This document shows positions 58,733 through 64,000 of a stretch of 64,000 bases of DNA, piece by piece; position 1 is the stretch's first letter; every line of letters begins with the position of its first letter. The translations under genes and the position numbers were made by a program. Under the pieces are notes generated by a model. The model was given only the letters and a program-made list of their open reading frames with translations. It did no database searches and was not told where the DNA came from. Source of the stretch: Candidatus Magnetobacterium casense (GTDB lineage Bacteria; Nitrospirota; Thermodesulfovibrionia; Thermodesulfovibrionales; Magnetobacteriaceae); NCBI RefSeq assembly GCF_000714715.1, contig NZ_JMFO01000003.1:124001-188000 (forward strand), read 5' to 3'.

Positions 58733-59899
58733 TCACTGCGGGCAGGTGCCACAGAGGATGCTGTTGTTGGTTGAGAACATGCTGCAACGAAGTTCAGTAT
58801 ATGCCGTGCCATACCAGATGCCTCCAATGTCTCCTTCCAGGGCATTGCCCATGCTGAAGACCTCCGGGTGCATCCGTATGCAGCATGGTGTGACGAAGCC
58901 ATCGCAGGAGATAAAGCATCCAAAAAATGGCCACCAACACACCCCTCGTCTGCGCTGTGAGCCGCCATACGTAACCGCTATCCCGGACCTGGCAAGCCTG
59001 GCACTGTATGCCCTTACCTGCGCTATGATCTCACCCTCAACCTCTAAAGATTTGGCCACAAATGCGGACATCGATTCAAACCCCTCCTGCCCTGCTATGT
59101 ACCAGTTCTCCACAAACTGGATATGCAGTTGATCGGGTGAGGCCTCGGTTACAAAGTCGTACAGCAACGCGAGCTTATCAACGTTGTCACCGACGACGAC
59201 AAAGTTAAAGACCACCCTGGGGACTCCCGACGTCCGGACACTCAACGCTGGTGCGATCTCCGTGAGATACCGCCGCCTGATGTCTCGTTGTCCCTGCGTG
59301 TCTATGGAGACGATCAGTTTGTCGAGGTGTTTCAGGAGACCTCCTTCGATGTTACGCCGCAGGGCAGAGGTGTTGGTCGTTATCGATGTGTTGATTCCCC
59401 TGTCTTTGCTCAACCTGAGCATTTCGATGAGTGCGGGATTTAGGGTGGGTTCGCCAAGTCCCTGGAGTTGCAGGCGCTTTACGGTTGGAAAACGGGTGAT
59501 CAGTCGTTCAAAGTCGTCAAAGGACATGTTTCGGTTTCTCCTGCCATCGGGCAGGGTGTCCCTGCTGCATGAAGGGCAGGTGTAGGTACACTTTGTCGTC
59601 GGCTCTGCCTGGATGAAGAACGGCTCCCAGAATACGTCGTTATACAGTGCCTCATGCGTGTATCCGGCAACACCTGAGATGGCGTCTCTGGCCACCTGCC
59701 AATCAAACGTGGCAAGTACGATGCCGTCAAAGCTGACCTCCCTGAGCTTGCTCACCGGTGCAACCGTGTAATCGCAGAGCGTCTGCCCGTGTCGCTGCCG
59801 GTCGGCATCCACGACAGCGGCAATCTCAACACCACGCACCCTGGCTGCATCCAGGACGTGCCGCGCAATCCCCAACGAACCGTACACGGCAACCTTCAT
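58733..59899 (-). CDS. Radical SAM/SPASM protein with N-terminal Rossmann-like domain
   Basis: A 388-residue protein. Residues 1-80 form a nucleotide-sugar-epimerase-like Rossmann segment (VAVYGSLGIARHVLDAARVRGVEIAAVVDAD; FDGIVLATFDW). The radical SAM core starts at TTKCTYTCPSCSRD (CxxxCxxC) and includes LQLQGLGEPTLNPALIEML, TNTSAL and DKLIVSIDT. A SPASM-like C-terminus carries auxiliary-cluster cysteines (GVCWWPFFGCFISCDGFVTPCCIRMHPEVFSMGNAL...ILCGTCPQ). SPASM enzymes modify peptides, tRNA or sugars. The fused Rossmann half is like those of proteins that sense or bind nucleotide sugars, but the substrate is unknown. Probably co-transcribed with comF (7-base spacing). Confidence 0.82.
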   Translation of the reverse strand: MKVAVYGSLGIARHVLDAARVRGVEIAAVVDADRQRHGQTLCDYTVAPVSKLREVSFDGIVLATFDWQVARDAISGVAGYTHEALYNDVFWEPFFIQAEPTTKCTYTCPSCSRDTLPDGRRNRNMSFDDFERLITRFPTVKRLQLQGLGEPTLNPALIEMLRLSKDRGINTSITTNTSALRRNIEGGLLKHLDKLIVSIDTQGQRDIRRRYLTEIAPALSVRTSGVPRVVFNFVVVGDNVDKLALLYDFVTEASPDQLHIQFVENWYIAGQEGFESMSAFVAKSLEVEGEIIAQVRAYSARLARSGIAVTYGGSQRRRGVCWWPFFGCFISCDGFVTPCCIRMHPEVFSMGNALEGDIGGIWYGTAYTELRCSMFSTNNSILCGTCPQ

Positions 59900-59906
59900 G
59901 GTAGCA

Positions 59907-59998
59907 AAAGAAAGAAGGGGGCGGCTCTGCCCCCCCTCAGACCCTGCAAGGGGAGGGGTGAGGCACCCCGACCATGAAGAAGTCCTCTTGACCCCTTC
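59907..59998. repeat. GC-rich dispersed intergenic repeat, copy 7
   Basis: AAGAAGGGGGCGGCTCTGCCCCCC, CAGACCCTGCAAGGGGAGGGGTGAGGCACCCCG and GAAGTCCTCTTGACCCCTT. Nearly the same layout as the 62.0-kb copy. It lies upstream of the radical SAM gene. Confidence 0.75.
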
Positions 59999-60044
59999 CT
60001 GCGAAACCTTTTACCATGCTTTTTTAAGAGGATACCCAAAATCG

Positions 60045-60419
60045 TTATATGACTGATATCTTAACGCTGATGGTGCCGGCGAGTTTTTTAAGTGGCTCCG
60101 AAGTGTCTATCAGTTTTCCGATGGGGTTGACCTTGGATGCGGCGCGGGGTTCATCGCCTATGCTTACCGGGGTGGGGCCAAAAAAGATGCAGAGCGCATT
60201 GCCAACCGGCCAGACCGCAAGCTCGCCCACCTCCATGACCTCCTTTGCGTCCCCTGCGATATCAACGTTGATACCACAATCGCCGTAGTACTCATCGCCC
60301 CAGCGCTCCATCCTTACCTCAAGTGGCAAGAGCATGCGGAAGGTGTCCGCCGTTTTGCTGTTGTTCAGTTCGGCCTTTAGTTTCACTTCTCCGGTTGACA
60401 ATAGTATACTGTTACTCAT
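60045..60419 (-). CDS. Cyclophilin-like (DUF369/TM1367-type) protein
   Basis: A 124-residue protein matching the small cyclophilin-like-fold family: VKLKAELNNSKTADTFRMLLPLEVRMERWGDEYYGDCGI, then EVGELAVWPVGNALCIFFGPTP and the C-terminal NPIGKLIDTSEPLKKLAGTISVKI. Proteins of this family have the peptidyl-prolyl isomerase barrel but lack proven isomerase activity; the role is unknown. Its start codon overlaps the trpE stop by four bases, so the two are co-translated. The link with tryptophan synthesis may be only operon context. Confidence 0.85.
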   Translation of the reverse strand: MSNSILLSTGEVKLKAELNNSKTADTFRMLLPLEVRMERWGDEYYGDCGINVDIAGDAKEVMEVGELAVWPVGNALCIFFGPTPVSIGDEPRAASKVNPIGKLIDTSEPLKKLAGTISVKISVI

Positions 60420-61951
60420 AGACTACCTCCAGTGTAGAGAATCTTTAATGTTTTTATTAAGGCTTCTGCCTTGCTGAGTGTTTCGTAGTACTCTCTTTCG
60501 GGGTCTGAGTCTGCTACGATCCCGGCCCCTGCCTGAACGTAAGCATAACCGTCCTTGACTACAAAGCTGCGTATGATGATGTTGATATCCATGTTTTGAG
60601 CAAAACCGATATACCCCACAGATCCCGTGTATGGGCCGCGGGCAACCGGTTCGAGTTCGTCTATTATCTGCATACAGCGCACCTTGGGCACCCCCGTGAT
60701 AGTCCCCCCGGGAAAGACGGCCCTGATTACGTCTATGCAGTCCTTGCCGCTGTTGAGGACACCCCTGACGTTTGATACGATGTGTATTACGTGCGAGTAG
60801 TCCTCCGTGATCATCAGCTCATCCACGCCGACCGTGCCATACCTGCATACCCTTCCCAGGTCGTTGCGTTCCAGGTCAATGAGCATGATGTGTTCGGCGC
60901 GTTCCTTTTCGTTGAGCAACAGGGCGCTGCGCTGCGCCTCATCCTCACCAACGTCCTTGCCACGTGGTCTCGTCCCGGCAATGGGACGCGTATCGACAAC
61001 CAACACACCGTCGCTTTCGGCCATGACCCTGACCAACCTCTCCGGGGAAGAGCTGACTATCTGGTAGTCACCAAAGTCCAGGAAACACGCAAACGGCGAC
61101 GGATTCACCCTTGACAGCAGGGTGTATATCTGCCAGGGGTCCGTATCCCCGATGCGTGCGGATAGCCTCTGCGAAAGGTTGGCCTGAAAGATGTCTCCGG
61201 CTCCTATGTACTCCAGCGTCCTTCCGACCATACCCATGTAGCGTTCTTTTGTTGTTTCGTGAATGATCTCAATTGTCCTGTGGCACTCAGGGGCAGGTTT
61301 TATGGTGTCAGTTGAGGCAACATCGGATAGTTTGCCCTCCAAAAAGGACGCCATGTTATTGATGAAGTCTGCCGTTTCATCATACTGGCGGCTCCAGTCG
61401 ATCTTGGCTGCGTTAAAGACGGGACCGTCTTGCCTGATGCCAGGACAGACGATCAACCACGCCATCTCCCTGACGTGGTCTACCGCTATGAGCCTGTCTA
61501 TCATGAAGAAGTGCAGCAGGGGGATGTTCAGGTCGTCTATGGCCGTGTTGGGGATGTCCTCGATGCACCGCACCAGGTCGTAACTAAGCAACCCCACTGC
61601 GCCTCCCTGAAACGGCGGCAGAGTGTCTGATATGCGCTGCTTGTAGCCGCCGATAAGCTCCCTGAGTTTGGTCAGCGGGTCCTTTGACGACAGGCTCCTT
61701 TTGCCGTCCTTCTGTACTTCTACCAGAGAGCCTTTTGCCTTGACCGTCATGTATGGCTCAAAGCCGATGAAGGAATACCTCGCCGTATTGACTGACCCGC
61801 GCACGCTCTCAAGGATAAAGGAGTTCTTCTGTCTCAAGGCAGCATAGTACAGCGATGGCCGTCTATAGGTCAGTTCCCTGTAAAGGGCAGGGATAGAGCC
61901 ATTCGTCACGGCGGCCAGGAATGCGGGCTTGTCAGGATATATGGTCTTCAT
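60416..61951 (-). CDS. trpE: Anthranilate synthase component I (TrpE)
   Basis: The chorismate-utilising subunit that, with a glutamine amidotransferase, makes anthranilate for tryptophan. The 511-residue product has SFILESVRGSVNTARYSFIGFEP (feedback-site region), FQGGAVGLLSYDLVR, DIFQANLSQRL, and the catalytic block DTRPIAGTRPRG...MLIDLERNDLGRVCRYGTV...THIVSNVRG-like and FPGGTITGVPKVRCMQIIDELEPVARGPYTGSVGYIGF. Alanine in PIAGT favours TrpE; PabB usually has lysine there. The frame extends to 62074, but the extra residues are encoded by a dispersed repeat, so ATG 61951 is chosen. The amidotransferase subunit (TrpG) is not adjacent. Confidence 0.9.
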   Translation of the reverse strand: MKTIYPDKPAFLAAVTNGSIPALYRELTYRRPSLYYAALRQKNSFILESVRGSVNTARYSFIGFEPYMTVKAKGSLVEVQKDGKRSLSSKDPLTKLRELIGGYKQRISDTLPPFQGGAVGLLSYDLVRCIEDIPNTAIDDLNIPLLHFFMIDRLIAVDHVREMAWLIVCPGIRQDGPVFNAAKIDWSRQYDETADFINNMASFLEGKLSDVASTDTIKPAPECHRTIEIIHETTKERYMGMVGRTLEYIGAGDIFQANLSQRLSARIGDTDPWQIYTLLSRVNPSPFACFLDFGDYQIVSSSPERLVRVMAESDGVLVVDTRPIAGTRPRGKDVGEDEAQRSALLLNEKERAEHIMLIDLERNDLGRVCRYGTVGVDELMITEDYSHVIHIVSNVRGVLNSGKDCIDVIRAVFPGGTITGVPKVRCMQIIDELEPVARGPYTGSVGYIGFAQNMDINIIIRSFVVKDGYAYVQAGAGIVADSDPEREYYETLSKAEALIKTLKILYTGGSL

Positions 61952-61962
61952 TCCAAGAATTA

Positions 61963-62058
61963 AGAAAGAAGGGAGGCGGCTCCGCCCCCCTTTAGCCCCC
62001 CCCGCAAGGGGAGGGGTGAGGCACCCCCGCCACAAAGAAGTCCCCTTGACCCCATTAT
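61963..62058. repeat. GC-rich dispersed intergenic repeat, copy 8
   Basis: AAGAAAGAAGGGAGGCGGCTCCGCCCCCC, CCCGCAAGGGGAGGGGTGAGGCACCCC and AAAGAAGTCCCCTTGACCCCATTA. It lies just upstream of trpE. It creates a false 5' extension of the trpE reading frame. Confidence 0.78.
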
Positions 62059-62083
62059 GGCTTGTCCACGGCACATGTTTATT

Positions 62084-62446
62084 TTATCGCGGATTGTCAC
62101 TGCTTTTCTTGAAGAATAGACTTGCTATAACCTTTGTCAGCAAAAAGTTCAAAGGTATAAGTAATAAAATGATCAACATGGCTATAAAAATTAACACTAA
62201 AGTGGCAGTGGCATAATCAGGGAATGTATGTTTAAAAGGCTCTGGTGTATATCTACCGGAATAAATGATGATCAAGGTTATTATTATTACAATTATAATG
62301 CTTATAATATTAAGAGTTATAAAGATTATTTTTTTTGAACGTGCCCTCTCTTTATCCGGATCATTATCCTTAAAGATTTTAAATACCCACGAGAAGATAT
62401 CTACAAACATCTCAAATAGAAAACCGATTCCCTCAACTATAGTCAT
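62084..62446 (-). CDS. Small two-helix membrane protein
   Basis: A 120-residue hypothetical protein with three hydrophobic stretches: an amphipathic start (VEGIGFLFEMFVDIFSWVFKIF), IIFITLNIISIIIVIIITLIIIYSG (about 40-65) and TLVLIFIAMLIILLLIPLNFLLTKV (about 83-108). A charged KDNDPDKERARSKK segment lies before the second. Two transmembrane helices are likely. I do not recognise it. Its start overlaps the stop of the upstream hypothetical gene by four bases, so the two are probably one operon. AT-rich composition compared with trpE. Confidence 0.7.
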   Translation of the reverse strand: MTIVEGIGFLFEMFVDIFSWVFKIFKDNDPDKERARSKKIIFITLNIISIIIVIIITLIIIYSGRYTPEPFKHTFPDYATATLVLIFIAMLIILLLIPLNFLLTKVIASLFFKKSSDNPR

Positions 62447-63033
62447 TGCCCTAGCTCCTGCTCATTTCCCGCTATAATTGCGATTTTCTGTGGTGTAAGG
62501 TCGTAGAGTTGGTAGACAAGCTGGTCTATAAGGATATAGTCATAGGTCTTAAACCACTGTCTGGCCTCAAGGGAGAGTGTATTGAGCCTCATCTTTTTAC
62601 CTTCTTTACCTGATACGACAACTTTAAGGACGTTGGTTCCGGAGTTTCCAAAGAACCAGATGATATATCTGTCAAGGACCTGACCTTTAACAAACTCTCT
62701 TGTTATTCGTTCGATATTGGTCTTTGGAAGTCTTTCATCCCTGAGCTGCACGAAAAAGAAAAGGAGCTGTGAGGTCTCTCCTCTGCTAAGACAGACAGGA
62801 CGAATCTCATTCCGATCAGCAAACTTTGGGTGTTCGGCTACAAGACGCAATATCTCAACGCCAAACAGATTGCGTTGATCCTGATGTGGAAACACGCTGT
62901 CCCAGTATCCGGTGGCAACAGACAACTCCGTGTACTTGTTTGACGTAAGCAGATCAGTCAAACAGGTCTTTAGTTGAAATTGAAATGTTGAGTTGTCAAG
63001 TATCTTGGCAAGTATTTGGGGATTGGCTGTCAT
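62443..63033 (-). CDS. Hypothetical protein, possibly a rearranged restriction/helicase-type fragment
   Basis: A 196-residue protein without a secure family. The N-terminus (SNKYTELSVATGYWD) recalls the start of PLD-nuclease/helicase proteins. The C-terminus (YILIDQLVYQLYDLTPQKIAIIAG) is like the usual ending of large type IIG or Eco57I-like restriction-methylase proteins (IDQLVYQLYGLTEEEI). The middle (EILRLVAEHPKFADRNEIRPVCLSRGETSQLLFFFVQLRDERLP) is unknown. It may be a deletion derivative of a larger defence gene or an unrelated small protein. It overlaps the downstream membrane-protein gene by four bases, so the pair looks functional as an operon. Function unknown. Confidence 0.6.
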   Translation of the reverse strand: MTANPQILAKILDNSTFQFQLKTCLTDLLTSNKYTELSVATGYWDSVFPHQDQRNLFGVEILRLVAEHPKFADRNEIRPVCLSRGETSQLLFFFVQLRDERLPKTNIERITREFVKGQVLDRYIIWFFGNSGTNVLKVVVSGKEGKKMRLNTLSLEARQWFKTYDYILIDQLVYQLYDLTPQKIAIIAGNEQELGQ

Positions 63034-63221
63034 ACTATAATGTTGTCCTCTGTCAGTTCTGATAAAATCTTACACCTCACTTTATCATAAAACTCAGGAT
63101 GTTGTCAATGGTCAAATTCAGAGAACCAAACGCCGTGTTTACACAATTAAAAAAAATCGTGATATTATATAATCTCGAGTTTTCGAAAAACATGCAACCA
63201 ATGTGCATCAATATTGCCTGC

Positions 63222-63339
63222 CTATTTTTTTGCGATCTCAAGCAACTCCTTCTGTTTTTCACGCTTTCTTTCGACATTCTTTTTTTCAACCTCCAACCAT
63301 TTTTTCACAAAATCATCATCGTCTTTTATTTTATCCATC
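63222..63339 (-). other. Possible short coding remnant (charged helix)
   Basis: The minus strand from ATG 63339 reads MDKIKDDDDFVKKWLEVEKK and then a strongly charged helix ending EKQKELLEIAKK with a stop at 63222-63224 (about 38 residues). The frame continues a little upstream until the GC-rich repeat at 63363. It looks like the 3' end of a gene cut by the repeat, or a very small protein. No clear ribosome-binding site is seen. It lies in the 412-base gap 63034-63445. Confidence 0.3.
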
Positions 63340-63362
63340 AGAGAATTCAAGTTTTCATACTG

Positions 63363-63438
63363 AAGGGGCCAGGAGCGCATTGAGCCGGGGGTCGCTGACC
63401 CCTCCTGGAGCGAAAAAGAAGCGGAGCCGCCCCTTTCT
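63363..63438. repeat. GC-rich dispersed intergenic repeat, copy 9
   Basis: AGGGGCCAGGAGCGCATTGAGCCGGGGGTCGCTGACCCCTCCTGGAGCGAAAAAGAAGCGGAGCCGCCCCTTTC. It contains the GGGGGTCGCTGACCCC hairpin and the CGGAGCCGCC core shared with the other copies. It sits between the ATP-grasp gene and the short remnant. Confidence 0.72.
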
Positions 63439-63445
63439 TATTTTT

Positions 63446-64000
63446 TTACACGCCGCCAATAAACATTTCCTGTGTGTACCGGAGCATGTAGTAGTTGTCT
63501 GTGAACTCGCCGATGACAGGCGCTACTGGCAGCCCCTTGAGCAACCTTACCAGAAACAGCGGGCTGTTGGCCCCGGCGGCAATGCCCAAGGCAGCCCCGC
63601 CACCAAATCGCGGATTGACCTCGATGAACTTGACGCACCCGCCATCCAAAAAACACTGCAACGTGTTATGTCCTCTGAGATTGAGCTTAACGGCAAGCCT
63701 CTCTGCCTCGTCCATCAGTTGAAGGTTCCTGCACGTCTTGCCGACAAAGGACTCCCCCCCAAGGACGACTATCCGCTGACGAGGCACTACCGATATGACC
63801 CACCCGTTGAAGTCCGCAAACAGATCAATCGTGTACTCCTGCGCACGTACAAACTCCTGGACAAGCAGCTCAGGCGTCTCTTCAAGCACCCGCCTGTGCT
63901 CCTTGCGTGAGTTGATCAAAAAAATGCCACGACTGCCCTTGCCAGTACGTGGCTTGACAAGCAGCGGATACGTAATCTCCCTCTCTGCCGCCTCTGCTGT
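63446..64000 (-). CDS. ATP-grasp domain protein (partial, N-terminus beyond window)
   Basis: The C-terminal 184 residues of an ATP-grasp enzyme; the frame stays open to the window edge. Landmarks are PLLVKPRTGKGSRGIFLI (the ATP-binding lysine and glycine-rich loop), LLVQEFVRAQEYTIDLFADFNGWVISVVPRQRIVV and the metal-binding KFIEVNPRFGGGAALGIAAGANSPLFLVRLLKG. The pattern is closest to carbamoyl-phosphate-synthase-like or biotin-carboxylase-like ATP-grasp ligases that join a carboxylate to an amine. The substrate cannot be told from this half. It ends just before a dispersed repeat. Confidence 0.85.
   Translation of the reverse strand, partial: TAEAAEREITYPLLVKPRTGKGSRGIFLINSRKEHRRVLEETPELLVQEFVRAQEYTIDLFADFNGWVISVVPRQRIVVLGGESFVGKTCRNLQLMDEAERLAVKLNLRGHNTLQCFLDGGCVKFIEVNPRFGGGAALGIAAGANSPLFLVRLLKGLPVAPVIGEFTDNYYMLRYTQEMFIGGV

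Noticed and set aside
61952-62074. N-terminal extension of TrpE to 62074
   Set aside because: The extra 41 residues are encoded by a dispersed repeat; the family's normal N-terminus starts at ATG 61951.

Overview
The window comes from a flagellated, Gram-negative-type bacterium. It encodes L- and P-ring flagellar proteins (flgH, flgI), a TolC-type outer-membrane factor, many signal-peptide-bearing secreted proteins, and several matches to sigma-54 (-24/-12) promoters. Gene content, the dispersed GC-rich intergenic repeats and the diversity-generating retroelement would suit an environmental or metagenome-derived Nitrospirota (Magnetobacterium-like) genome. That placement is inference: no rRNA or marker phylogeny is available here.

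Layout. 1-2.3 kb: thiamine operon thiG-thiE-thiC on the minus strand, with thiC cut by the window edge. 2.5-7.2 kb: an AT-rich membrane protein and a secreted thermolysin-like protease with FG-GAP/VCBS repeats. 7.4-11 kb: a sigma-54 promoter, a frameshifted MNT nucleotidyltransferase, an SRPBCC protein, rarA, an antitoxin-like gene and hemW. 11.2-14 kb: flagellin, tRNA-Leu(UAG) and leuB. 14.2-24 kb: TolC/DedA, a decayed Rpn-family gene, a membrane FHA protein, two metallo-beta-lactamase-fold hydrolases, an SPFH protein, an HDOD-GAF regulator and hemB. 24.2-34.5 kb: a GspE/PilB-type ATPase with four MshEN domains, UDP-glucose dehydrogenase, a subtilisin with P-domain, two tandemly duplicated Rpn nucleases and trpA. 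34.7-46.2 kb: a flagellar cluster, flgF-flgG-flgA-flgH-flgI-flgJ-flgM-flgN-flgK-flgL-csrA-fliW-fliK-like-flhX. 46.2-49.7 kb: an AT-rich candidate restriction-modification island (methyltransferase, PD-(D/E)xK/HEAT protein, PvuII-type methyltransferase). 49.7-53.4 kb: a two-domain DUF1566 (Lcl_C) secreted protein and an NHL/VCBS secreted protein. 53.4-57.7 kb: a complete diversity-generating retroelement (DGR). 58-64 kb: comF, a radical SAM enzyme, trpE with a cyclophilin-like gene, small hypotheticals and a partial ATP-grasp protein.

The most striking system is the DGR. On the minus strand its order is avd, template repeat (TR), reverse transcriptase, target gene. The 145-bp TR and the 145-bp variable repeat (VR) differ at 14 positions, 13 of them at template adenines, which is the signature of adenine-directed mutagenic retrohoming. 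The VR is the last part of a C-type-lectin-like DUF1566 domain on a secreted protein. That protein also carries a PLA2-like HD motif and a (TP)n linker. The RT has the DGR hallmark LPVGNLTSQ and a YCDD active site. Its C-terminal ~90 residues resemble MutS domain I, suggesting an RT-MutS-like fusion. A stable GAA-loop hairpin lies just beyond the VR and has no counterpart beyond the TR.

A second candidate system is the RM island, where an unusual nuclease-HEAT protein sits between two beta-class DNA methyltransferases. About a dozen related GC-rich repeats lie between genes throughout the window and explain many spurious short reading frames.
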